From Planctomycetaceae bacterium (GTDB taxonomy: Bacteria; Planctomycetota; Phycisphaerae; SM23-33), in the NCBI GenBank assembly GCA_039680605.1, contig JBDKTA010000025.1:62001-126000 (forward strand): a stretch of DNA of 64,000 nt. Reading direction: 5' to 3'. Positions 16,278-23,670 of this stretch are shown here, in pieces. Within the stretch, counting starts at the first letter, position 1, and every line of letters starts with the position of its first letter. The notes under the pieces were generated by a model, which saw only the letters and a list, made by a program, of their open reading frames with translations, was not told the DNA's origin and did no database searches. The translations under genes were made by a program, and so were the position numbers.

Positions 16278-16314
16278 TTGAAAAAGGTCCCGGCTCTGCC
16301 GGGGCCTTTTTCAA
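16278..16314 (+). terminator. Intrinsic terminator of the tRNA-like gene
   Basis: TTGAAAAAGG-T-CCCGGC pairs with GCCGGG-G-CCTTTTTCAA around a 3-nt loop. The long stem and the T-tract in its 3' arm begin directly after the discriminator base of the tRNA-like gene. The A-rich 5' arm would make it work in both directions. Confidence 0.75.
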
Positions 16315-16320
16315 TAGAGC

Positions 16321-16427
16321 GGAGAAGGTAGAGAGTAGAAAGGAGAAACAACAAGAGGGCCGGCTGACAAGTCGGACGCGTCTGGGCAGCAGCAAGATTT
16401 CTCCGCGGTCTCCTCTCTACTTTCTCC
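16321..16427. repeat. Imperfect inverted repeat between tRNA remnant and integrase stub
   Basis: GGAGAAGGTAGAGAG (16321-16335) is repeated in inverse at 16413-16427 with one mismatch. The arms enclose about 77 bp of unassigned DNA. It may be a recombinase arm-site or a small palindromic element. Confidence 0.4.
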
Positions 16428-16442
16428 TCTCTCGGCCAGACG

Positions 16443-16748
16443 ATGCCGCCCTCTATCGGCGGCTGGAACTTCCCCAGCCCCGACGCACACCGCTGGGACG
16501 TCGACAACTTCTCAAAGGCCCTCCACGCGGCCAATCGCAAGGCCCGCCTTATCTGGACGTGTCTGGACTACCGGCACACGTTCGGAAGTCACTTGGCGCA
16601 GGCAGGGATATCGCTGTATAAGATCAATGCACTTATGGGCAACTCACCGGATATCTGCCAACGACACTACGCGGCGCTCGTTCCGGAGAGCCTCGGGGAG
16701 TGCGTCGAGTTCACACAAAACTTCAGAAACAACATCCGAACTGGTTAA
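16443..16748 (+). pseudogene. Tyrosine recombinase (phage-type integrase), C-terminal stub
   Basis: The 101-residue frame carries the end of a tyrosine recombinase: DYRHTFGSHLAQAGISLYKI is the HxxR-type segment (here RHTFGSHLAQ), followed by MGNSPDICQRHYAAL, with the catalytic His/Trp position and nucleophile Tyr region. The N-terminal arm-binding and core-binding domains and the first catalytic Arg are missing. It lies 170 bp from a tRNA 3' end, the usual position of an integrase at an att site. The gene is therefore probably the remnant of the element that brought in neighbouring accessory genes. Confidence 0.75.
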
Positions 16749-16756
16749 GCAACACA

Positions 16757-17425
16757 ATGACCGACTACACCCTCACCAGAACTCAGAAGAACCAGGTCTT
16801 CACTATGATGCAGGCCCTCCAACTCGAGCCAGCCGAATTCCGGTGGGACATTTGGACGGAATCCGACGAGAAGCACAGCAAGCTCGCGCACATCAGCGAA
16901 GATCACTACTTCAAATTCGGTCAGCAGTCGAGCGATCTGGACGCAATTTGGTGCGAATGCAGACCAGGCGCACAGACAAGTGTAGAATACGCTTACATAT
17001 CCGTCCCATCCATAATGAGCACTGTCAATACCTGGCTTGGCGGGGTCAAACGCGAACTCTCCGCACCCGACCTTTGGGGCCAGTTGGAGGCCTTTTCCCT
17101 AACAATCCCGCTAGACACTCAGCTTGCCCTGAACGCTGTGCCACTGCTGGAGCGGGACAAAGAAAGGATTCGCGCGGCCCTCGATGAATCGCGTGATCGA
17201 GCCAAAACGGCCCATCTCTCGCAACCACAACTTCAAGTTGTGTACGAGAGACTCGATTACCTTGTGGACTCCGCCAACCGTTTAACCCGAAAGGATTGGG
17301 TAATGTTGGCACTCGGCGTACTGGCAACCATGGCTCTCCAAGCAGGTATCGACATCCCCAGTTACAAAAAAATCGTTGAGCCCATCTGGCAACTGATCGT
17401 ATCCGGCCTCCGCTTGCTCACGTGA
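16757..17425 (+). CDS. Hypothetical protein with C-terminal membrane anchor
   Basis: A 222-residue protein starting at ATG 16757 (MTDYTLTRTQ), 8 bp after the integrase stub. It is not recognised. The first 150 residues are soluble and mixed alpha/beta; a predicted coiled segment follows (ERDKERIRAALDESRDRAK). Near the C-terminus MLALGVLATMALQAGIDIPS is a single membrane segment. A soluble domain tethered to the membrane is a common layout in small defence effectors, but no catalytic motif is visible, so no function is assigned. Confidence 0.6.
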   Translation: MTDYTLTRTQKNQVFTMMQALQLEPAEFRWDIWTESDEKHSKLAHISEDHYFKFGQQSSDLDAIWCECRPGAQTSVEYAYISVPSIMSTVNTWLGGVKRELSAPDLWGQLEAFSLTIPLDTQLALNAVPLLERDKERIRAALDESRDRAKTAHLSQPQLQVVYERLDYLVDSANRLTRKDWVMLALGVLATMALQAGIDIPSYKKIVEPIWQLIVSGLRLLT

Positions 17426-17493
17426 CGCCTTGCGGCCATCGTCTAATGCAACAGATCCGCCGGTTGAACTTGCCAGTCTAGGATCTATCGACC

Positions 17494-18138
17494 ATGCACA
17501 ATCATAAGCGTAAAGCGGACGCAGTAACCAACCCCATCTACTCTTGGCGTCAGCTAATTGTTACTGCCGCCGTCTCGGCAATCGTAGCTTACGCTACTAC
17601 ATATGTTGCCCAGCGACTGTTCCCCACTGTTCAACTAACACGACAACTGCCACCCGCCGATGCAGAATTCCACCTCAAGAAGCTTCGCGAGGATTGCCCC
17701 CCTTTCCCGTACAAGATCGAGCTGATACAGGCCATCCCTGCTTCAACCTTCCTTGGACTACAAACACAGGCCCCCATCTACACTTACTCGATATCACTCG
17801 CAAATTTGACTGAAACCCCGGTCAACAACGTCTCGATAACGATAAAGTACCACCGCACCGCGGAAAGATTCTTCCTTCGCCCATTATGGGATTGCGTCCT
17901 CACTTCCGCTCCAGGCAAAAGTATTCCTAAGAACGAAACCGTAACCCTTCAGCCAACCAGAGAACCGTTCACCTATCAACTCGCCCAACTCCCCCCTACC
18001 ACATGTTCACAGTTTCTCTTCGCCGTCTGCACCGACGCTCAGCCCTCGCTCAAAGACATCGCGCTCGACATAGAATGCCCCGAAGGTCGCTTCTGTCAAT
18101 TAACACCAATCCAATGGAACCGTATTGGCTGGAAATAG
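17494..18138 (+). CDS. Hypothetical protein with N-terminal membrane anchor
   Basis: A 214-residue protein of unknown family. Residues 20-45 (LIVTAAVSAIVAYATTYVAQ) form one membrane segment; the rest should be outside the cytoplasm or soluble, with a beta-rich, Ig-like pattern (YTYSISLANLTETPVNNVSI). It contains several cysteines (CPPF, WDCV, TTCSQ, ECPEG). It lies 68 bp after the gene at 16757, on the same strand, and before a strong terminator, so the two may form one short operon. Confidence 0.6.
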   Translation: MHNHKRKADAVTNPIYSWRQLIVTAAVSAIVAYATTYVAQRLFPTVQLTRQLPPADAEFHLKKLREDCPPFPYKIELIQAIPASTFLGLQTQAPIYTYSISLANLTETPVNNVSITIKYHRTAERFFLRPLWDCVLTSAPGKSIPKNETVTLQPTREPFTYQLAQLPPTTCSQFLFAVCTDAQPSLKDIALDIECPEGRFCQLTPIQWNRIGWK

Positions 18139-18146
18139 CCAAAACG

Positions 18147-18177
18147 CTACCCCGGCGGACTTGCACGGCCGGGGTAG
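18147..18177. terminator. Intrinsic terminator after 18138
   Basis: A perfect 10-bp stem, CTACCCCGGC with GCCGGGGTAG (18147-18156 and 18168-18177), has an 11-nt loop and flanking A and T runs on either side. It would terminate transcription from the left and, weakly, from the right. Confidence 0.65.
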
Positions 18178-18267
18178 TGTTTGGACAGAGCCCCGATCTA
18201 CGAAATCGGGACCGAAGGATGTACTGGCGGGTCTGGCGATCATCCAGGCCCGCCACTTTGCTTCATG

Positions 18268-18420
18268 ACCCCTCACCCCCTTCACAATGGGGGTTGCCTC
18301 GAAGGCCTCGACTTCCGCCCGCACGTACCGCACGATTCCGTTGCGCCCCTCGCCCAGGAACACGCGGGACAGGCCCGCCCTGGCCGCGATCCGGTCCAGG
18401 TGCGGGGCGGGTTGGGGATT
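18268..18420 (-). pseudogene. Excisionase-like HTH fragment
   Basis: On the minus strand a 50-residue stretch (HLDRIAARAGLSRVFLGEG, then IVRYVRAEVEAFEA) resembles the HTH and the strand-plus-helix tail of a MerR/HTH_17 excisionase. No proper start or stop frames it, and its upstream end runs close to the start of the next gene. It is best seen as a decayed mobile-element gene. The rest of 18178-18484 holds nothing recognisable. Confidence 0.3.
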
Positions 18421-18484
18421 GCATTGGCGGGGGGAAACGGTTCTAGTATGCATCGGAAACCGACGCCGTGAGTGTCGCGGGCAG

Positions 18485-20278
18485 ATGAAGACAGACCGGG
18501 TGTCCGGGTACTTTTCAGGGTTCAGGGCGGAACTGCTGATGCTGGAACAGACACGCAAGGATGACAACGCGATTCACCCGGCGGCAGGATGCACGTGCAT
18601 CTGGCGACGGCCTGTCGTCTGGCTGGTTCTGGTCCTGCTGGTCTGCGCCGGCGTTCGCGTCTGGGCGGCGGAACATGCCGAAGTCATCGCTAAAGACGGG
18701 GTCATCTATCTCGAAATGGCCAGGCTCTGGGGAACCAACCCCCATGCCGTCGTTCAGGGCTACGACTATCCGCCGGGGTATCCGGTGGCCGTGGCGGTCA
18801 CACATGGCCTGCTGACCCGGGCAGGGCTCACCGACAGGCTGGAACTCTGGGAATACAGCGGCAGGCTCATCTCGATGCTGGCGGCGATAGCGTCGATGGC
18901 GGCGCTGTGGGTGCTGGCGCGGGCGGCGTTTTCGCCGCAGATCGCGGCCATGACCGTGCTGCTGTTCGGCGTCAGCCGCAAGTGGACGTATCTCGGCGTC
19001 GACACGCTCAGCGATTCGCTGGCGGTGGCGTTTCAATTGTGGGCGACGGTAGGCCTGTGGAAGATGCTCTCGCTCCTGAAACAGCGCCCGTGGCTGGCGT
19101 TGCTGACAGCCGCCGGGGCCGGCGTTCTGATCGGGTGCGGGTACCTGGTGCGTCCGGAGTCGGTGTGGCTGCTGCCGATCGCGGCGCTGGTCTGCCTGTG
19201 GTGGTGCATCCGGCGGCGTTCCGGCTGGGGCACGTCGCTGGCGTCGCTGGTGCTGATGGGCGGATGCGCCTTGGCGGTGGGGCTGCCGTACATGAAGGCC
19301 ATCGGCGGGTTCAGCCAGAAGGACAGTTTCGAGAAGGTCCTGGGCTACATCGGCGAGGCGGCGGCGCAGAATTCGCCCACCCCCCCGCCGCCCTCGCGGG
19401 TCGATCCCCTGTTTCCGCCGGCGCCGGCGGCCGTCGCCGCGTCGCTTGCGGACAGTTCCATCGGGCAATGGGCGCCGATGGTCATCAAGCCGACATTCAA
19501 GATCGTCTCGCGGTTGTTCGAGGGGATGAGCCCGATCCTGGGCGTGGGGCTGGTGATCTGGATATGCTGGCTGGCGCTGAAACGCTGGGTGCCCCAGGCT
19601 GCGTTTGCCTCGGCGGGCTCGATGCCGGCCGGCGCCTACGGGCCGATCCTGATCGCCGCGGCGGTCGTCGTGGTTCCGGTGCTGGTCCTGCTCTACATCA
19701 AGAGCAGTTACATTTCACACCGGCACATCATGTTTCTTTCTGCCCTGGCGTCGCCGCTGGCCAGCGCGGGGATCGTGGTGACCGGATCGCTGGCGGCCGC
19801 GGCCGTACCGGCGTTTGCGAAGCGGCCTCACGCGGCGCGTCACCTCACCGCGCTGATCGCGTGTGTGGTGTTCGTGGCGTTGACCTTGGTAACCGTCCAT
19901 GCCTCGCACACCGACAAGGGCTACCTCCAGGACGCCGGGCTCTACGTCCGTTCGGCGGCGGCAGGCGGCGACCGGTTGCTCACGACGGACTTGCGGATCG
20001 GGCATTACTCGCAGATACCGTACAAGGTGCTCAATCCCGCGGGCCTTGCCGCCCCGGCGACGTTCTGGACCTATATGGCCGAGGGCGCCCCTGCCGCGAC
20101 GCTGGTGGCCCTGAGCCAGAAGGACATGAATGAAACCGAGCAAGGCCGCAAAGCTCTGGCCCAGATGGCGAAAGACCCCCGCCTGGCGGCGATCGGAACG
20201 TTCGTCCAGGAGGAAGGGGCTTCGGATCGCGTGATGGTCTTTCGCGTTCGGGCGGCGCAGACCCAGCCGGCCCCCTAG
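18485..20278 (+). CDS. ArnT/GT39-like membrane glycosyltransferase
   Basis: About 597 residues with 10 or more membrane segments. The first periplasmic loop carries AKDGVIYLEMARLWGTNPHA and YDYPPGYPVAVAV, the pattern of lipid-linked-sugar transferases of the GT-C fold (ArnT, PMT, GT39), where the acidic residue of the first loop is catalytic. The soluble C-terminal part holds a DLRIGHYSQIPYK segment. ATG 18485 (MKTDRVSGYF) is chosen; ATG 18539 is also possible, since neither has a clear ribosome site. It ends 7 bp before a GT4 gene and opens a three-gene glycan operon. Confidence 0.75.
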   Translation: MKTDRVSGYFSGFRAELLMLEQTRKDDNAIHPAAGCTCIWRRPVVWLVLVLLVCAGVRVWAAEHAEVIAKDGVIYLEMARLWGTNPHAVVQGYDYPPGYPVAVAVTHGLLTRAGLTDRLELWEYSGRLISMLAAIASMAALWVLARAAFSPQIAAMTVLLFGVSRKWTYLGVDTLSDSLAVAFQLWATVGLWKMLSLLKQRPWLALLTAAGAGVLIGCGYLVRPESVWLLPIAALVCLWWCIRRRSGWGTSLASLVLMGGCALAVGLPYMKAIGGFSQKDSFEKVLGYIGEAAAQNSPTPPPPSRVDPLFPPAPAAVAASLADSSIGQWAPMVIKPTFKIVSRLFEGMSPILGVGLVIWICWLALKRWVPQAAFASAGSMPAGAYGPILIAAAVVVVPVLVLLYIKSSYISHRHIMFLSALASPLASAGIVVTGSLAAAAVPAFAKRPHAARHLTALIACVVFVALTLVTVHASHTDKGYLQDAGLYVRSAAAGGDRLLTTDLRIGHYSQIPYKVLNPAGLAAPATFWTYMAEGAPAATLVALSQKDMNETEQGRKALAQMAKDPRLAAIGTFVQEEGASDRVMVFRVRAAQTQPAP

Positions 20279-20285
20279 GTTGCCC

Positions 20286-21419
20286 ATGCGCGTGGCACTG
20301 GTCCATGACTGGCTGACGGGAATGCGCGGGGGCGAGAAGGTCCTGCAGGCGCTGGGCGACATTTTCCCCTCGGCCGATCTCTTCACCCTCCTGCACGCCA
20401 AAGGTTCCTGCCAGGAGCTGGTCCGCAACCGCCGGGTCGTCACCAGCTTCCTCGACGCCTTGCCGGGCGTCGCGCGATACTACCGCTATCTGCTCCCGCT
20501 GATGCCCCTGGCGGCCGAGCGGTTGGACCTGCGCGGCTATGACGTGATCGTCTCTTCCAGCCACTGCGTGGCCAAGGGCGTCAAGGTCCCCTCCGACGCG
20601 CTGCACATCTGCTACTGCCACACGCCGATGCGGTACCTGTGGTCCCAGAGCGGCCAGTACGCCCGGCGACTGGGCTGGCTCAGCCGCACGGCGATGGCGG
20701 CCTTTCGTCGCTATCTCCAGGACTGGGACGTTCGCAGCGCCGCGCGGGTGGATCTGTTCCTGGCCAACTCGCACAACGTGGCGCGGCGGATCGAGCGCGT
20801 GTACGGCCGACCTTCAACCGTGGTCTGGCCGGGCGTCGACACCGAATACTTCTGCCCCGGTCCCCAGCCGCGCGAGGATTTCTATCTTGTCTTGTCGGCG
20901 CTGGCTCCGTACAAGTGTGTCGACCAGGCGGTGGAAGCGTTCGGGCGGTTGCAGCGGCCGCTTCGGGTGATCGGGTCGGGGCAAATGCTTAAAGCGCTGC
21001 GGCGAAGTTCACCTTCGAACATTCAGTGGCTGGGTTGGCAGAGCCAGGAGTCGGTGCGGGAGCATCTGCGCCGCTGCCGGGCGCTGATCTTTCCGACGGA
21101 AGAAGATTTTGGTATCGTGCCGGTAGAAGCGATGGCCTGCGGAACGCCGGTGATCGCTTACCAGGGCGGCGGAGCGCTGGAGACGGTGCTGGACGCCCCG
21201 ACCGACGACGGGTGCGGCCCGACCGGATTGCTGTACCCCTCGCACGACGCCCAGGGGTTGATCGGCGCCGTCGAGCGGTTTGAGCAGACCAGTTCGGTAT
21301 TCCGCCCCGAGCGGCTGGTGGCGTGGGCGGACCGGTTCAGCATGAAGCGGTTTCGCCAGCGGTTCGTGGCCGCCATCGAACCGGAACTGGAACGAAGGAA
21401 CATCAAGGGCCTGTGCTGA
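20286..21419 (+). CDS. GT4-family glycosyltransferase
   Basis: A 377-residue cytoplasmic glycosyltransferase. It opens with MRVALVHDWLTGMRGGEKVL, typical for this GT4 group, and ends in the GT-B donor-binding part with FPTEEDFGIVPVEAMACGTP (the E-x7-E region). ATG 20286 is preferred over the in-frame TTG at 20280. The stop overlaps the start of the next gene by 7 bp. It probably adds a sugar onto the lipid-linked primer made by its neighbour. Confidence 0.88.
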   Translation: MRVALVHDWLTGMRGGEKVLQALGDIFPSADLFTLLHAKGSCQELVRNRRVVTSFLDALPGVARYYRYLLPLMPLAAERLDLRGYDVIVSSSHCVAKGVKVPSDALHICYCHTPMRYLWSQSGQYARRLGWLSRTAMAAFRRYLQDWDVRSAARVDLFLANSHNVARRIERVYGRPSTVVWPGVDTEYFCPGPQPREDFYLVLSALAPYKCVDQAVEAFGRLQRPLRVIGSGQMLKALRRSSPSNIQWLGWQSQESVREHLRRCRALIFPTEEDFGIVPVEAMACGTPVIAYQGGGALETVLDAPTDDGCGPTGLLYPSHDAQGLIGAVERFEQTSSVFRPERLVAWADRFSMKRFRQRFVAAIEPELERRNIKGLC

Positions 21420-22816
21420 AAAGATATTCCAACTTCATCCTGCCCTTTCTGGGCGTGGCGGATATCGCCGCGACGGCGGCCGCCTGGGCCGGGGCGTACC
21501 TGATCCGCATCGCCAGCGGGCGCTGGGGGCTGACCTCGTACGATCCGCCGACTCTGGACGAGCTTCTGCCCTACGCGCTGCTGACGATGGTGCTGTGCCC
21601 GCTGATATACGGCCGCATGGGGTTGTACGGGCCCAAGCGGACGGCGAGCCTGCTTCGGGAGTTGACGGGGGTGGCGCGGGCGGTGGTGCTGGTGTGGCTG
21701 CTGACGTGGATGGTGATCGCCCTGACGCGAACGGCGACGCTGTCGCGGATCACGATGCTGTCGCTGCTGGTGGTGTGGCTGCTGCTGGCGTTCGGGACTC
21801 GCAGCCTGGCGCAGTGGGCGCTGCACTATCTTCGCTCGCACGGGGCGAACCTGCGGCGTGCGGCCATCGTGGGCGCGGGGCGACTGGGCCAGAAGCTGCA
21901 TCATGCCCTGAATCAGAATGCGTGGACGGGGATCCGCGTCGAGTACTTCGTGGACGACAACGTCCAGCCCGGCCGCAAGATCAGCGGGGTGACGGTTCGC
22001 GGGCCGATCGACAACGTCGAGGCCATTCTGGACGAGCACCCGGTGGACATCGTCTTCGCGGCGCTGCCCGGTTCGAGCCAGAATCGCCTCGAGGAAGTCA
22101 TCGACGTGCTCTCGACCACCCACGTGGACCTTCGCGTGGTGCCCAGCCTGCTGGGCGTCCAGCTCCTGCGCCACCAGGCGTCGCAACTGGACGACCTGAC
22201 CATCATCTCGCTGACGCACAGTTCCCAGCAGGGGTGGAACAGCCTGCTGAAATGGGCGCTGGACTTCGCCGTTTCGCTCGTCGCCCTGACCATCCTGGCC
22301 GTGCCGATGCTCCTGATCGCCCTGCTGGTCAAGTGTACCAGCAAAGGCCCGATCCTCTACCGCCAGATCCGCACCAGCATCGGCGACCAGCCCTTTGCGA
22401 TGCTGAAGTTCCGGACCATGGTCGTCCACACCGACGGCGACGCCGGCCCTAACTGGACCGCCAAGAACGACGCCCGCGTCACACCGCTGGGAAGGCTGCT
22501 TCGAAAGACCAGCCTGGACGAACTGCCCCAGTTGATCAACGTGCTCAAGGGCGACATGTCGCTGGTGGGCCCGCGCCCGGAGCGCCCCGAGCTGATCGAG
22601 CGATTCCGCAGGCAGGTGCCCCACTACATGCTGCGACACCAGGTCCGGGCCGGAATCACCGGCTGGGCGCAGGTCCACGGCCTGCGCGGGCAGACCTCGC
22701 TGCGCAAGAGAATCCAGTACGACCTGTTCTATATCCGCAACTGGTCCTTGGCGCTGGACCTCTGGATCATGGTGCTGACGCCCATCCGCGGCATGGTCAA
22801 CGCCAACGCCTACTGA
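21413..22816 (+). CDS. Polyprenyl-phosphate sugar-1-phosphate transferase (WcaJ-like)
   Basis: Begins at GTG 21413 inside the end of the previous gene (467 residues). Five membrane segments lie at the N-terminus, then a Rossmann-like CoA-binding domain (RRAAIVGAGRLGQKLHHALN), then the bacterial sugar transferase domain with KFRTMVV, LRKTSLDELPQLINVLKGDM and SLVGPRPERPE. These enzymes transfer a sugar phosphate, often glucose or galactose, to undecaprenyl phosphate and start exopolysaccharide assembly at the inner membrane. All catalytic motifs (the DE of SLDELPQ) are present. Confidence 0.93.
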   Translation: MLKRYSNFILPFLGVADIAATAAAWAGAYLIRIASGRWGLTSYDPPTLDELLPYALLTMVLCPLIYGRMGLYGPKRTASLLRELTGVARAVVLVWLLTWMVIALTRTATLSRITMLSLLVVWLLLAFGTRSLAQWALHYLRSHGANLRRAAIVGAGRLGQKLHHALNQNAWTGIRVEYFVDDNVQPGRKISGVTVRGPIDNVEAILDEHPVDIVFAALPGSSQNRLEEVIDVLSTTHVDLRVVPSLLGVQLLRHQASQLDDLTIISLTHSSQQGWNSLLKWALDFAVSLVALTILAVPMLLIALLVKCTSKGPILYRQIRTSIGDQPFAMLKFRTMVVHTDGDAGPNWTAKNDARVTPLGRLLRKTSLDELPQLINVLKGDMSLVGPRPERPELIERFRRQVPHYMLRHQVRAGITGWAQVHGLRGQTSLRKRIQYDLFYIRNWSLALDLWIMVLTPIRGMVNANAY

Positions 22817-22842
22817 CGAGCGGGAGTCGCGGCGGCACCTCC

Positions 22843-23308
22843 CAGAAGCCGGGGAATCTGCGACACAGAGACGCAGAGAAAACAGAGAAAAGCAACTGTA
22901 CTAAAGAGGAAGACCGAATAACCCTTTCCCGCGTCTGTTTTCTCTGCGCCTCTGTGTCGCAAAGTCTTTGCCAGCCCAAAGCGGTACGGGCCACACCACA
23001 ATTCCACTTCCTTGCTCTTTGTTGTACTTTTCACAGCGGTTTCGAGGGAACCTGCCCCATCCCCTCTCTCCGGCCAGAAGACGGGGAATCTGCGACACAG
23101 AGGCGCAGAGAAAACAGAGAAAAGCAACTGTACTAAAGAGGAAGACTTAAGAAGCCTTTTCCGCGTCTGTTTTCTCTGCGCCTCTGTGTCGCAAGGTCTT
23201 TGCCAGCCCAAAGCGGTACGGCCCACACCACAATTCCACTTCCTTGCTCTTTGTTGTACTTTTCACAGCACTTTGCGGGAACACCGCCGGACCGCTTCCC
23301 CGAGAAAC
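22843..23308. repeat. Two tandem 232-bp repeats with 27-bp hairpin arms
   Basis: The block at 22843-23074 is repeated at 23075-23306 with few changes. In copy 1 a 27-nt arm (22860-22886) pairs with 22934-22960 (26 of 27); in copy 2 23092-23118 pairs perfectly with 23166-23192. A third partial copy of the right part (ACAATTCCACTTCC and GTTGTACTTTTCACAG) lies at about 23318-23370. No protein is supported here. The stretch 22817-23670 otherwise holds only the palindrome at 23506. Confidence 0.85.
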
Positions 23309-23505
23309 CAGTACGGTCTATACCACAATTCCACTTCCTTGCACTTTGTTGTACTTTTCACAGCGGTTTCGCGGGAACCGCCTCTGGATTGTGGTATTCG
23401 TGGACCCGCATAGTAGACGTTCTGCTCTGCTCTGAAATGAGCCTCGAAGAGGCTCCAGAATTTAGCTGGACGCGTAAGCCTCCGGAGAACGGTCTTCCTT
23501 ATCTT

Positions 23506-23581
23506 CCCGCCTCGCAGAGGCGGAAGGTTTTTGACCCTCAACCGCCACGGCGTCTGAAACCTGCCGCCTCTGCGAGGCGGG
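23506..23581. repeat. 22-bp inverted repeat upstream of the methyltransferase-nuclease gene
   Basis: Arms 23506-23527 and 23560-23581 (CCCGCCTCGCAGAGGCGGaAGG and its complement) match except at one base, and each arm is itself a small palindrome around GCAGAG. It stands about 90 bp before the start codon at 23671. Likely a REP-like element; a regulatory role is possible. Confidence 0.6.
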
Positions 23582-23670
23582 TTCTAATGGTTTCAGTTTT
23601 AGATGCGATTGCCCTGATATCCTCTGCCCTCCCTCTTGCCATCGCCCGCGCGAGGGCGTAGTTTATCAGC

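Noticed and set aside
16184-16540. Minus-strand frame of 118 residues over the tRNA-like gene
   Set aside because: It reads antisense through a tRNA T-arm and terminator, a common false protein in databases (the NTGDRGRTCNLRF type). No start context or family support.
22843-23370. CRISPR array
   Set aside because: Repeat units are 232 bp with internal hairpins and no regular short repeat-spacer pattern; no cas genes are present.
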